Origin: Myxococcales bacterium
GTDB lineage: Bacteria > Myxococcota_A > Polyangia > Fen-1088
Direction: 5' to 3'
Length of the DNA: 38,907 nt
Assembly: GCA_003158455.1 (NCBI GenBank)
Contig: PMJO01000336.1
Span: forward strand, 5,654 to 44,560
Shown piece after piece: positions 23,708 through 31,987 of this stretch. The translations under genes were made by a program, and so were the position numbers. Within the stretch, counting starts at the first letter, position 1, and every line of letters begins with the position of its first letter. The notes under the pieces are model-generated. The model saw only the letters and a list, made by a program, of their open reading frames with translations, was not told the DNA's origin and ran no database searches.

Positions 23708-26700
23708 ATGCCGGGTCCCCCAGCCGCGACTTGGTGCGATCTCGTGGTCGGAGTGGACCTGCACGTGGTGATGGTCCCGACGCCCGGCGGGCCGGTCCCG
23801 GTACCGCTGCCTCATCCGTACCTGGGGCTCGTGGGCGACCCGGTGGGCGCGGTCGTGGGCGCGTTCACATCCACCTTGATCTCGGTTTGCACGGGGTCAC
23901 CGCCATCTCCGCCAAGGGGCATCACTCTCGTCAACGGCATGCCGGCGGCCACGACCAATGACACCGCCCGCAATCTGCCGCTCTTGCCCCACCTGCCTAT
24001 GCCGCCAGGGGCGGTCTTCCAGAAGCCACCGGACGGGGTAGCCACCCTGCCGCTTGGTTCGCAAACGGTGGTCTACGCGGGAGGGAGCGCCACACGCCTG
24101 GGCGAGATCGCTCGCTCGTGCGCAGATCCGATCCCGCTGCCTACCTCGGCAATCGTGACCATTCCCAAGGGCATGCCGGTACTGGTCGGCGGACCACCTT
24201 CACTCAACATCGCGCAGGCCGTCAGCGGCTTCGTCTTCGGCAAGCTGGTCCGCACCGCGTTTGGGATGGCTAGCAAGGTGTTCAAGCTGGTCGCCCGCCT
24301 CGGGATGACCCGACTGCGCAATTTCATCCCCAAAGCAAAGTGCTTCTTCACCGGACATCCGGTGGACATAGCGACGGGCCGGGTGATGACCGATGCGGTT
24401 GATTTCGAGCTGTCCGGACCCATCCCGCTGGTCTTCGAGCGCAACTACTCGTCGGGGTGGTCCAGGCGTTCAAGTCCGGTCGGATACGGGTGGAGCCACT
24501 CGCTCGACCGCGCCCTCTGGTTCGAGCGGCCTGGCATGGTTTGCCGTCTTGCCGACGGGCGCGAGATCGTCTTCGACACGGGGGCGTTCAAACGCGGCGC
24601 GGTTCCACTCAAGCAGGCGATCTTCGACCCCATCACTGGCTACACCCTGACCCGGCTGGCGCGGAACAAGTGGCGGCTGGTCGATGAAGAGGGCATGGTC
24701 GACGAATTCGAGCAGATTGCAGGCGAGACCGCTCCCTGGGTCGAGGCAACGGGCCTGGCTCGTGTCGTGTCCACACGCGGTCGCAGCCCGCACCACAAGA
24801 TCCGCTACCAGTACGAAGTCGTCGACGGCACCGCAAGACTGAAGCACGTCATCGACAGCGGCGGTCGAACGGTTCACCTTGGCTACAATCGCGCTGGCTA
24901 TCTATCCACGGTTCTCCTTCCGCACCCGGACGTCCACGACGAGTGGGCGGTCCACGCCGAGTATGCCTATTCCGAGGCTGGTGACTTGGTAGCCGTGAAG
25001 GACGCCGAGAGAGCGACCACCAAGTACGCTTATGATCGGCGCTCGCATCTGATGGTGCAAGAAACGAATCGCAACGGTCTCTCGTTCTACTGGATCTACG
25101 ATGGCCGAAGCAGCGAGGCGCGATGTGTACGGACCTGGGGCGATGAAGCGATCTTCAACCAGAAACTCCTCTACAACCCACAGGCCCACATCACCTTCGT
25201 TGTCGATTCAGACGGGAACAAGACCAAGTACACCGCAAACGAGCTGGGATTGATCACCGAGATCGAGGACGCCCTGGGCGGCAAGAGGACGTTCACCTTC
25301 GACGAGAATTTGAAGCTGGCATCAGAAACCGATGCTCTGGGCAACACGACCGTCCACTCCCACGACCATCGGGGTCGCCGGTTCGCGACGAAGTTCCCCA
25401 ATGGTGCCAGGCAGATCTGGAAGTTCGGCAACGAGGAATATCCCGAGCTGGTCACCCTATTCCGCAATGAGCGCTCTGGCGTGTGGCGGCCACGGTACGA
25501 CTCCGAAGGGCAGCTCCGCGCTGTACGCGGTCCATTTGCCGACGAGAACCAGCGATTTGAATGGCACGATGGTCTGCTGGTCGTCGAGTACCAGGGCTCT
25601 CGTCGCGTCGAATACGAGTACGACCGGCACAAGAACCTGGTGGCCATCAAGTCGGCTGGGGCCGCCTACGGACGAGCCTACGATCGTCAGGGACGGCTGA
25701 TCCGGGTGAACTCGTCCCACGGTGCACAGGAGTTCAAGTACGACAGGGTCGGGCGCCTGGTGTGGGTCAAGGAGCCAGACGGGAATATTCGCCACATCCA
25801 GCGTGATCCCGAGGGCAATGTTGTCGAGACCAAAGACGGCCTGCGAGCCCGGCGTTTCTCGTACACGGGGTTCAACTGGCTCGCGTCGGTCGAGGAGGAC
25901 GGCACCAAGGTGGCGTTTGCCTATGAGCCAGAAGGTGAGCTACGCGAGATTCAGAACGAGAAGCGCCACCCCTATGGTTTCTGGTACGACCCCTGCCGCC
26001 GCGCCTGCCGGGTGCGTGGCTTTGACCGCCGCTTCGTCGACTACGAGCGTGACCCGGCCGGCCAGGTCATCGAAATCAACCGCGCCAAGGGCAAGACCGC
26101 CATCACGTATGACGAAGTTGGCAACCTGACCGGCCATGTCTACCCCGATGGGACCGCCGACAGGTTTGTATTCGGCCCGGACGGACTTCTCGATGAGGCC
26201 CAGAACGCGACCATCACCGTCAAGTTTGAGCGCGATGCCTTGGGCCGCGTGACCAAGGAATTCCAGGGGGACCATTGGGTTTCCAACGCCTACAGAGGGG
26301 GAAGCCTCATTCGCGTGGAATCGTCTCTAGGCGCGGCCATGCGGGTCTCCCGCGACGAGGCCGGGAACCCACAAAGCGTGTCACTTGGCCCGATGGACAC
26401 CGCCAGACAGATCGACTTCAAGCACGATGTGGAAGGATTCGAGCTTGAGCGCCATCTTCCTGGCGGCGTGGTCGCACGCTGGAACTATGACCGGGCAGGA
26501 AGGCCAGGGCTGCGGTCGGTGCGCCAAAGCCAATCGACCGGATGGACCCAGGAATACATTTGGAACCTGGACGACCGGCTGTCCGCACTTGTCGATTCCC
26601 GATTTGGAAAAGCTGAGTTTGTCCACGACGGGCGTGGGCGCCTTGTTGCTGGGCAGGTTGACGGGCAGACGCAGACCCGGTCGATGGATGTGGTCGGGAA

Positions 26701-27691
26701 CGTCTACAAGACAAGCGATCGAAGCGACCGCTCGTTCGCTTCAGGCGGCGTGATTCGCAACGACGGCGAGGAGACATTCTCGTTCGACAGTCTGGGCAAC
26801 ATGGTCGCACGCAATGGGCCTGGCGAGAGCAACTGGTCCTATGCCTGGGACGGGGCCGGCATGCTTGCCGAGGTCACCCGGCCTGACGGCAAGAAGGTCA
26901 CCATGACCTGCGACCCGCTTGGGCGGCGCGTGTCGAAGGTGATGGACGGCGTCGCAACGAGATGGGTCTGGTCGGGCAACACCGTTCTTCACGAGACAAA
27001 GACCGGCGAGGCAGATGTCACCTGGTATCACGAACCGGATGGCATCGCGCCCATGGCCAAGATCGTCGGAGAGCGCGCCTTCTCCATCGTTGCGGACCAC
27101 CTCGGAACGCCGACCGCGATGTACGACGAGGCCGGCAAGGTTGCCTGGCAGATGCAGTTGGACCTCTTCGGCGTCCCGGTGCGTGGGAGTTCCGAGGATG
27201 GGGCGGCATGTCCCTGGCGTTGGCCCGGACAGTACGATGACGAAGAGATCGGCCTGTACTACAACCGCTTCCGGTACTACGACCCCAAGCTCGGGCAGTA
27301 CATCAGCCAGGACCCAATAGGGATCGAAGGTGGTCTGGCGCTCTATTCCTATGTCGCCGATCCGCTCGACATGGTCGATCTGCTGGGGCTTGCGGCCTGC
27401 AAGAGAATCGTGGTTGGCCAGACCATGTCGCGCGTCAAGGAAGCCGGTTTCGCATTCGACGCGAAATGGTACCAGGCGTGGGCACTGAGGCCATGGAATC
27501 CAGACCTTGCCATGCAGAGGAACTCGCGTTGGATCCGCTCCAAGATCAAGGCCGGCTATGAGGTCGTTGACATTGGGATTGACCGCTCCCGAGCGGAGAG
27601 AAGCCGATTCTTCGAAATGGAAAGGAAGGAGATCTCCCATGCGAAGTACGCCACGGTCACGGTCTTCTGGCCCGAGTCGCAGGCCAGATGA
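23708..27691 (+). CDS. rhs: PAAR-Rhs polymorphic toxin with a C-terminal toxin tip
   Basis: 1327 residues from ATG 23708 (AGAGAGG upstream; TTG 23684 is less likely). Residues 1 to about 175 form a PAAR/DUF4150-like tip domain (V-M-V-P-T-P-G-G-P-V-P-V-P-L-P-H-P, V-N-G-M-P-A-A-T-T-N-D). A DUF6531 segment (about 215-260; F-T-G-H-P-V-D-I-A-T-G) opens the Rhs shell, a long run of YD-type repeats. The Rhs core ends with Y-Y-N-R-F-R-Y-Y-D-P-K-L-G-Q-Y-I-S-Q-D-P (about 1180-1200) and the cleavage-type motif D-M-V-D-L-L-G-L (about 1220-1227). The last ~100 residues are the variable toxin: V-V-G-Q-T-M-S-R-V-K, N-S-R-W-I-R-S-K-I-K-A-G-Y-E-V-V-D-I-G-I-D and F-E-M-E-R-K-E-I. I recall similar tails in other polymorphic toxins but cannot assign an activity. 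Confidence 0.95.
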   Translation: MPGPPAATWCDLVVGVDLHVVMVPTPGGPVPVPLPHPYLGLVGDPVGAVVGAFTSTLISVCTGSPPSPPRGITLVNGMPAATTNDTARNLPLLPHLPMPPGAVFQKPPDGVATLPLGSQTVVYAGGSATRLGEIARSCADPIPLPTSAIVTIPKGMPVLVGGPPSLNIAQAVSGFVFGKLVRTAFGMASKVFKLVARLGMTRLRNFIPKAKCFFTGHPVDIATGRVMTDAVDFELSGPIPLVFERNYSSGWSRRSSPVGYGWSHSLDRALWFERPGMVCRLADGREIVFDTGAFKRGAVPLKQAIFDPITGYTLTRLARNKWRLVDEEGMVDEFEQIAGETAPWVEATGLARVVSTRGRSPHHKIRYQYEVVDGTARLKHVIDSGGRTVHLGYNRAGYLSTVLLPHPDVHDEWAVHAEYAYSEAGDLVAVKDAERATTKYAYDRRSHLMVQETNRNGLSFYWIYDGRSSEARCVRTWGDEAIFNQKLLYNPQAHITFVVDSDGNKTKYTANELGLITEIEDALGGKRTFTFDENLKLASETDALGNTTVHSHDHRGRRFATKFPNGARQIWKFGNEEYPELVTLFRNERSGVWRPRYDSEGQLRAVRGPFADENQRFEWHDGLLVVEYQGSRRVEYEYDRHKNLVAIKSAGAAYGRAYDRQGRLIRVNSSHGAQEFKYDRVGRLVWVKEPDGNIRHIQRDPEGNVVETKDGLRARRFSYTGFNWLASVEEDGTKVAFAYEPEGELREIQNEKRHPYGFWYDPCRRACRVRGFDRRFVDYERDPAGQVIEINRAKGKTAITYDEVGNLTGHVYPDGTADRFVFGPDGLLDEAQNATITVKFERDALGRVTKEFQGDHWVSNAYRGGSLIRVESSLGAAMRVSRDEAGNPQSVSLGPMDTARQIDFKHDVEGFELERHLPGGVVARWNYDRAGRPGLRSVRQSQSTGWTQEYIWNLDDRLSALVDSRFGKAEFVHDGRGRLVAGQVDGQTQTRSMDVVGNVYKTSDRSDRSFASGGVIRNDGEETFSFDSLGNMVARNGPGESNWSYAWDGAGMLAEVTRPDGKKVTMTCDPLGRRVSKVMDGVATRWVWSGNTVLHETKTGEADVTWYHEPDGIAPMAKIVGERAFSIVADHLGTPTAMYDEAGKVAWQMQLDLFGVPVRGSSEDGAACPWRWPGQYDDEEIGLYYNRFRYYDPKLGQYISQDPIGIEGGLALYSYVADPLDMVDLLGLAACKRIVVGQTMSRVKEAGFAFDAKWYQAWALRPWNPDLAMQRNSRWIRSKIKAGYEVVDIGIDRSRAERSRFFEMERKEISHAKYATVTVFWPESQAR

Positions 27692-28121
27692 AATCGACGA
27701 TTTCGTTGCCCAGTCAATGAAGATATACAAGGACGTGGCGGCGAAGGCGTCCATACTCCTGGCCAAAGGGCGAAGTGACAGCCCCGCACGAGCTGACCGA
27801 TGGTGTGATGTTGAAATCGCCAAGGCCATCGCAGTTACTGAGGAAGACAATGGATCGACCAGGCTCTACGAAGTTGTCGGTCTCGTCGATTGCTGGCAAC
27901 ACATGATCCTTCGACCCGACGAACTCGCGGGTGGCGTAGAGCGACTCGTGGCTTCCGGATTGGTTCATCGGAGGAAGGAAAGACTGACCACCTCTGAACG
28001 CTTGAAAACGCTGGCGCCACGAAAAAGGGGCGGCAGGCTGTTGATTGGTTCGGTCGTGGCCCCGAAGTGGCGCAAGCTGGTTCTGGGTTCGCCAGCCAAA
28101 GATGGCCGTCGTTCTTACTGA
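27639..28121 (+). CDS. Candidate immunity protein for the Rhs toxin
   Basis: 160 residues from ATG 27639, preceded by a strong GGAAGGAG site inside the rhs 3' end; the two genes overlap by 53 bases. It is charged and helical with a winged-helix-like middle (R-P-D-E-L-A-G-G-V-E-R-L-V-A-S-G-L-V then L-T-T-S-E-R-L-K-T-L). It has no signal peptide, consistent with a cytosolic toxin target. No named family. The overlap with the toxin-encoding end of rhs is the standard immunity position. Confidence 0.75.
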   Translation: MRSTPRSRSSGPSRRPDEIDDFVAQSMKIYKDVAAKASILLAKGRSDSPARADRWCDVEIAKAIAVTEEDNGSTRLYEVVGLVDCWQHMILRPDELAGGVERLVASGLVHRRKERLTTSERLKTLAPRKRGGRLLIGSVVAPKWRKLVLGSPAKDGRRSY

Positions 28122-28480
28122 GGTGCTGACTGTGCGCCACACATAGTGCTGGCGGGCGTGTAGGCCGTGATGCCGCATGAGGTGCTGATCTGGTCGGTTG
28201 CCTTGGTCGAGCCGTTCACGTTCCCTGTGGAAAGCACGCTCGTGCTGCTGGTGATGGTCCCGGAGCACACGAGTCCGACTTGACCATTGTTCTGGATGGT
28301 CACGTTGTTGAGGGTCGTGGGGCCGCCGGGAGATGGATTGTCGACAAGGACGCCGCCCCATGAGAATCCCCCAAGGCTTCCTGACCGGGTTGCAAGAAGC
28401 GCGAGCGCCCAGAAGCAGAAGAACAGCCGGAACCCCGGTGCGCACACCATGCAAGACATGAATTTGTCTGCATTTTTCAT
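28115..28480 (-). pseudogene. Chimeric relic: 5' end like the 15949 gene joined to the 3' end of the Cys-rich lipoprotein gene
   Basis: An open frame of 121 codons runs from ATG 28480 (second in-frame ATG 28459). Residues 1 to about 35 align with the start of the 15949 gene (shared K-N-A near the start, then a hydrophobic signal-like stretch F-F-C-F-W-A-L-A-L-L-A). The remaining ~85 residues align with the C-terminus of the 17346 lipoprotein: W-G-G, T-L-N-N-V-T-I, C-S-G-T-I, L-S-T-G-N, C-G-I-T-A-Y-T-P-A-S, and a shared Q-S-x-P-Q end. Those two genes are adjacent in the intact operon, so this looks like a second copy collapsed by an internal deletion. It could still encode a small exported protein. 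Its 3' end overlaps the Rhs immunity gene tail to tail by seven bases. Confidence 0.7.
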
Positions 28481-28501
28481 AGCGTTACGACCGCGAGTCA
28501 A
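28472..28501 (-). promoter_or_regulatory. Conserved 5' element, copy 3
   Basis: On the minus strand TTGACT (28501-28496), 18 bases, AAAAAT (28477-28472), then 12 bases to ATG 28459, exactly the spacing of the copies at 10620 and 15907. The first six bases of the relic's longer reading frame (ATG 28480) fall inside the element. Confidence 0.5.
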
Positions 28502-28533
28502 GGAGAAGGCGCAGGCTTCTGGTGGCCGCGCCG

Positions 28534-28830
28534 TCATGCGCTCTTCTTCCCGCGCCTCTGGTTGATCCGCGCCGCAAGGTCCTTGCTGGCCTTGAAAAGG
28601 GGCAGGCGCTTCGGCTTGACCGCGACCGTCTGGCCGGTTCTTGGGTTCCGTCCGGCGTATGGCCGGTAGTGTCGCACCTGGAACGTCCCAAACCCTCGAA
28701 GCTCGATCTTCTCGCCTTGGCGGAGAGAGTGCTCCATGCACTCGAAGACGGCGTCGACCAACAGGTTGGCCCGAGCCTTGTTCATCCGCCCCTTTTCGGA
28801 GATGCATTCGATCAGGTCGGCCCTGGTCAT
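28534..28830 (-). CDS. IHF/HU-family DNA-bending protein (IHF-beta-like)
   Basis: 98 residues with the complete family pattern: M-T-R-A-D-L-I-E at the N-terminus, the G-E-K-I-E-L-R-G-F-G-T-F hinge near 38-49, the DNA-inserting loop G-R-N-P-R-T-G (about 60-66), and a basic C-terminus F-K-A-S-K-D-L-A. It binds and bends DNA as a homo- or heterodimer in nucleoid organisation or site-specific recombination. The sequence is closer to IHF-beta than HU. GGTGGAG precedes ATG 28830. It is divergent from the DUF429 gene and stands alone, so either a second chromosomal copy or an element-borne copy is possible. Confidence 0.93.
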   Translation of the reverse strand: MTRADLIECISEKGRMNKARANLLVDAVFECMEHSLRQGEKIELRGFGTFQVRHYRPYAGRNPRTGQTVAVKPKRLPLFKASKDLAARINQRRGKKSA

Positions 28831-28905
28831 GCCACCGACTCCACCTCGGGGATTGGCATTTAGCCGCGAGTATAGCGGAATTCGTCCTCAAAGATGCCGT
28901 CCGTC

Positions 28906-28923
28906 CCGTCCGTGACCGGACGG
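28906..28923. repeat. Inverted repeat in the IHF/DUF429 divergent spacer
   Basis: CCGTCCG and CGGACGG are perfect 7-base arms around TGAC, in the 134-base spacer between two divergent starts. It may be an operator or an mRNA hairpin 42 bases before the DUF429 start. Confidence 0.4.
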
Positions 28924-28964
28924 CCCGGGGTGGCTCGGGACCGTGGTAGGGTCGCGTCCAGAGC

Positions 28965-29939
28965 ATGAAGAGCGTCGACACCGTCGTCGGGGTGGATTTT
29001 GCCGGCCCCGCGAAGGAGCAAGACCAGCGGAGGAAAATCATCGCCGTCCGCGCCGAGATTGAAGGCTGGCAGCGGTACCGCATAGCTCTTGACGACTTCA
29101 ACCACCGGCTGCTGCTGCATGCCCCCGGATGGACGCTCAGGGAGTTGTCCGAGGAACTCGTCAGACACCCAGCCAGGATCGTGGGACTCGACTTCCCCTT
29201 CTCCATCCCCAACGCCCTCCTGCGCGACGAGGAGTTTGCCCGAGCCAGCGGCTACAAACAGGGAGCGTTCGATAGCTGGCGTCGCTTCAACTGGCATGTC
29301 GCCTGGCTCTTGCGGCACCGTGGAGCCGCCACCGTGCACTCCTCCTTCTGGCCCAAGGATGGCACGCTCGACTTTTCGGGGTTCTCCGCTTGGAGGAACA
29401 AGGACTACTGGCTCAAAAGGAGCACCGACCGCTTCGCCTGCGCACACCCACCCCTGAAGGACAAGTTTCAAAGCCTCTTCCAGATGACCCTCGCGGGCAA
29501 CGTCCTTCTCGACTTCCTGGGCACGAATGGGAAGTACCGGATCGTCCCCTTGTGGTCACCAGAAAGGTACGCGAGCGAGGCGATAGAGGTCTACCCAGGC
29601 CTGGTGATGCGGCAAGTTGGACTGCCAAGCTACAAGTCGCAGCCGGAAGCGGCCTTGCGACTGCTCTTCGGTCACTTCCAGGCCAAGGGGATCACGGTGG
29701 CGATCGTGCCCGAGATCGTGGGGCGTTGCTTGAGCTACAACTCCTCGGGGAACGGCAAGCACCCTGATCATGACGTGGCCGACGCTCTCGTCGCGCTCGG
29801 AACCGCAATCCTCTACCGAGATGGGCACTGCTCTCCCGCCGTCGAAGGCTCAAGGTGGGAGAACTACACCTACAACGAAGGCGTTGTCTGGGGCCTGAAG
29901 AATGTGAAGGCAGCGGCGGGTGGGAAGCGAGGAGGCTGA
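28965..29939 (+). CDS. DUF429 family protein (predicted RNase H-like fold)
   Basis: 324 residues. Family features are a first strand V-V-G-V-D-F-A-G-P (Asp11), a second acidic strand I-V-G-L-D-F-P-F-S-I-P (about 72-82), E-V-Y-P-G-L-V-M-R (about 209-217) and a terminal H-D-V-A-D-A-L-V-A-L helix (about 268-277). The acidic residues fit an RNase H-like metal site, as predicted for DUF429, whose biological role is unknown. It has its own divergent promoter region and no operon partner. Convergent with the RHH gene. Confidence 0.85.
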   Translation: MKSVDTVVGVDFAGPAKEQDQRRKIIAVRAEIEGWQRYRIALDDFNHRLLLHAPGWTLRELSEELVRHPARIVGLDFPFSIPNALLRDEEFARASGYKQGAFDSWRRFNWHVAWLLRHRGAATVHSSFWPKDGTLDFSGFSAWRNKDYWLKRSTDRFACAHPPLKDKFQSLFQMTLAGNVLLDFLGTNGKYRIVPLWSPERYASEAIEVYPGLVMRQVGLPSYKSQPEAALRLLFGHFQAKGITVAIVPEIVGRCLSYNSSGNGKHPDHDVADALVALGTAILYRDGHCSPAVEGSRWENYTYNEGVVWGLKNVKAAAGGKRGG

Positions 29940-30077
29940 CGCAGGGTGCCGCCCGCGCTGCAACGAAGGTCCCGGAGGGATTGCCGTCGATAGGGTGGCA
30001 CCGAAGGGTACTACCGCCCACCCAGCCGGCGGCGGAACACGGGCACCCGAACAGCCGGCCGTGGCCTCCGCCCCGTA

Positions 30078-30103
30078 GCAAAGAGCGGGCGCCGACTCTT
30101 TGC
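30078..30103. terminator. Perfect 8-bp hairpin between convergent genes, possible bidirectional terminator
   Basis: GCAAAGAG (30078-30085) and CTCTTTGC (30096-30103) flank a 10-base loop, 12 bases past the RHH stop and about 140 bases past the DUF429 stop. There is no T tract, so termination strength is unclear. Confidence 0.5.
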
Positions 30104-30115
30104 CTCCGGCCGACG

Positions 30116-30283
30116 TCACGCCTTCTGCTTGATGATCTCCTTCGCGCACTGCTCGATGAGAGCGCTGCAACTGGTGCGCTCCTTCGCAGCCAAGATCTTG
30201 AGTTCGTAGATGGTCTTCTCCGGGAGGTAGACCGTGAACTTCTTGTGCTTGGGCGTGGCTTCGTCGGGTCGACTCTTTGCCAT
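30116..30283 (-). CDS. Small ribbon-helix-helix DNA-binding protein
   Basis: 55 residues from ATG 30283. After a basic N-terminus comes the ribbon strand K-K-F-T-V-Y-L-P (about 14-21) and two helices (I-Y-E-L-K-I-L-A-A-K-E and C-S-A-L-I-E-Q-C-A-K-E-I-I), the CopG/Arc/ParD layout. Such proteins repress their own or a neighbouring promoter, often on plasmids and integrative elements. It is divergent from the ArdA operon, and tandem GTATGCG sites lie 45 bases upstream. No toxin gene is paired with it. Confidence 0.8.
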   Translation of the reverse strand: MAKSRPDEATPKHKKFTVYLPEKTIYELKILAAKERTSCSALIEQCAKEIIKQKA

Positions 30284-30327
30284 CCGGCTACGATAGCCCG
30301 TTTCCCCACGTCTCGGCAAACTCCGAC

Positions 30328-30343
30328 GTATGCGCGTATGCGC
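30328..30343. promoter_or_regulatory. Tandem GTATGCGC repeat, candidate RHH operator
   Basis: Two direct copies of GTATGCGC lie side by side between the RHH start (30283) and the start of the divergent operon (30418). RHH dimers commonly bind short tandem repeats cooperatively; the assignment is inferred. Confidence 0.5.
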
Positions 30344-30362
30344 CGTGTCCGGCCTATACGTT

Positions 30363-30391
30363 TTGTCCACCTTGACGTCATGTCGTATATG
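30363..30391 (+). promoter_or_regulatory. Candidate sigma-70-like promoter of the ArdA operon
   Basis: TTGTCC (30363-30368), 17 bases, TATATG (30386-30391), about 27 bases before ATG 30418. A nearby TTGACG at 30373 is an alternative -35 but its spacing is poor. Confidence 0.45.
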
Positions 30392-30417
30392 GTACACACT
30401 CAGAACGAGGTGTGAGA

Positions 30418-30867
30418 ATGCAAAAGGCCGCCTCGTCTGTTCCGCTGAAGATCTTTCTCCAGACCAACGCCTCCGATCTGTTTCCTCTGAACACGTACCA
30501 CAAGCCGCTCTCCGAGGTCCCGCCAAGCATGAGCGCGACCTGGGCTGAGGCCGAGAGCCAGATCAGTGAGATGGCCGCCCTCATCCACGAGCGGTGCCAC
30601 GACAAGACCTACTTCCGTGTCAAGTGGGCGGACGGCGAGAGGTACGAGGTCCGCCTCGACATCGTCCGGGTGGTGGTCGAAGTCCCCCTCCCTCTCGCCG
30701 GCCACGTCCGCCGCGCCCTGAAATTCACCGCCGGCCGGTGGCGCCCCGCCAACACGACCGAGGAGCAGCAGGGCGAGTTCCTGGCCGAGAACGAGCGTCT
30801 CCGCCCAGGCGGCGCCGCGTGGGCCGCAAGGATTCTCGACGGCTACGAGCTGGGAGGCGCCCGGTGA
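30418..30867 (+). CDS. Accessory-element protein of unknown function, first gene of the ArdA operon
   Basis: 149 residues from ATG 30418 with GAGGTG seven bases upstream. The middle (about 65-110) reads Y-F-R-V-K-W-A-D-G-E-R-Y-E-V-R-L-D-I followed by H-V-R-R-A-L-K-F-T-A-G-R-W-R-P. This resembles small domains attached to large polyvalent proteins of plasmids and integrative elements (from memory, low certainty). No signal peptide or catalytic motif. The stop overlaps the next start (GTGA). Confidence 0.7.
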   Translation: MQKAASSVPLKIFLQTNASDLFPLNTYHKPLSEVPPSMSATWAEAESQISEMAALIHERCHDKTYFRVKWADGERYEVRLDIVRVVVEVPLPLAGHVRRALKFTAGRWRPANTTEEQQGEFLAENERLRPGGAAWAARILDGYELGGAR

Positions 30868-31472
30868 CCACCTGGACCCGCGAGACATCCGAAGCCCGCC
30901 TGTCCGAGCTGGCGCCCAAGATAGCCCGCTCCCTCGGCGACGGCTGGCGCCGGGAGCACAACACGAATCCTGACGTGACCCACTACATAGCTCTCACGCA
31001 CGGCGAGCACGAGCGCATCGGCCTGCACGTCGCCTACCCCTACGGCCGCGTTGAGATCTCGGGCAGCATCAGTCATCTGCGCGACGCCAAGGACGAGGCG
31101 CCGCACTACCGCAGCGAGGACAACCCCAGGATCACTGCCACCCTCGACAAGACGCCGGAGCAGATTGCCGCCGACATGACCCGGAAAATCCTGCCCGGAT
31201 ACCGTGTCGTGCTGGCGGCCGTCCTAGACCGGATCGCCAAGGCCAACGCCCACCTGTCCGCGACGGCCGCCACCACCGCCAAGGTGGCCGAGGCCATCGG
31301 CGCCGAGCCCGGCAAGGATGGCCTGGTGGACTTCTACTGCTCGGCCGCTTTCCCCGAGGATTCCAGCAACGCCAAGTGCAGCGGCGACCGCGTCGCCCTG
31401 AGCCTCGTCGACCTGAACGTCACCGAGACTTGCGCCTTGCTGGCCAAATTGAAGCTCTGCAGGGGGAAGTAG
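30864..31472 (+). CDS. Protein of unknown function in the ArdA operon
   Basis: 202 residues from GTG 30864, overlapping the previous stop by four bases. An N-terminal alpha/beta part (H-Y-I-A-L-T-H-G-E-H-E-R-I-G-L-H-V-A-Y, then R-V-E-I-S-G-S-I) is followed by a long helix (P-E-Q-I-A-A-D-M-T-R-K-I) and an Ala/Thr-rich helix (A-T-A-A-T-T-A-K-V-A-E). No family is recognised. The upstream extension of the frame to 30594 only runs through the preceding gene. Co-translated with its neighbours. Confidence 0.75.
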   Translation: MTTWTRETSEARLSELAPKIARSLGDGWRREHNTNPDVTHYIALTHGEHERIGLHVAYPYGRVEISGSISHLRDAKDEAPHYRSEDNPRITATLDKTPEQIAADMTRKILPGYRVVLAAVLDRIAKANAHLSATAATTAKVAEAIGAEPGKDGLVDFYCSAAFPEDSSNAKCSGDRVALSLVDLNVTETCALLAKLKLCRGK

Positions 31473-31474
31473 CC

Positions 31475-31987
31475 ATGGCGACAAAGAGCGAATCGAGGGT
31501 GTATGTCGGAACATACGGCAAGTACAACGCCGGCAATCTCGCCGGTACCTGGCTGAACCTCGCCGACTACGCCAGCAAGGAGGAGTTTCTCGCAGCGTGC
31601 GCGGAGCTGCACAAGGATGAGCACGATCCAGAGCTGATGTTTCAGGATCACGAAGGCATCCCCGACGGTATGATCTCGGAATCGAGCGTCGAGGATGAGC
31701 TGTGGGAGTGGCTCGCCCTGGACGACGACGCCAAGGAACTTTTCTCGGTCTACCGTTCAGAGGTCGACCAGTCCGGCACCGTCGAGCAGGCCCGGGAATC
31801 GTTCATGGGCACGTTCGAGAGCGAGGTGGACTGGGCGGAGAACTTCCTCGAAGACACGGGAATGCTCAAGGAGGTCCCCGAGGCCCTGCGCAACTACATC
31901 GACTTCGAGAAGTACGCCCGTGACGCCGGCTTCAACGGTGCCCACTTTGTCCGCCACGACGGCAAAATCTGGGTCTTCAATTCGTAG
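31475..31987 (+). CDS. ardA: ArdA-like antirestriction protein
   Basis: 170 residues, the usual ArdA length. The family pattern is clear: R-V-Y-V-G-T-Y-G-K-Y-N-A-G-N near the N-terminus, G-T-W-L-N-L-A-D-Y, E-E-F-L-A-A-C-A-E-L-H-K-D-E, P-E-L-M-F-Q-D-H-E-G-I-P (about 52-63), then F-x-G-x-F-E-S-E-V-D-W-A-E-N-F and a C-terminal Y-I-D-F-E-K-Y-A-R-D. It is strongly acidic, as expected for a DNA mimic that occupies type I restriction enzymes and protects incoming DNA (family knowledge). It starts three bases after the previous stop. Its presence marks this stretch as mobile-element DNA. Confidence 0.93.
   Translation: MATKSESRVYVGTYGKYNAGNLAGTWLNLADYASKEEFLAACAELHKDEHDPELMFQDHEGIPDGMISESSVEDELWEWLALDDDAKELFSVYRSEVDQSGTVEQARESFMGTFESEVDWAENFLEDTGMLKEVPEALRNYIDFEKYARDAGFNGAHFVRHDGKIWVFNS

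Noticed and set aside
26741-27850. Minus-strand ORF of 369 codons
   Set aside because: Antisense to the rhs 3' end; rhs has clear YD-repeat content on the plus strand.
28534-28830. IHF gene as proof of an active integrative element
   Set aside because: IHF/HU genes are ordinary chromosomal genes; no recombinase is nearby.
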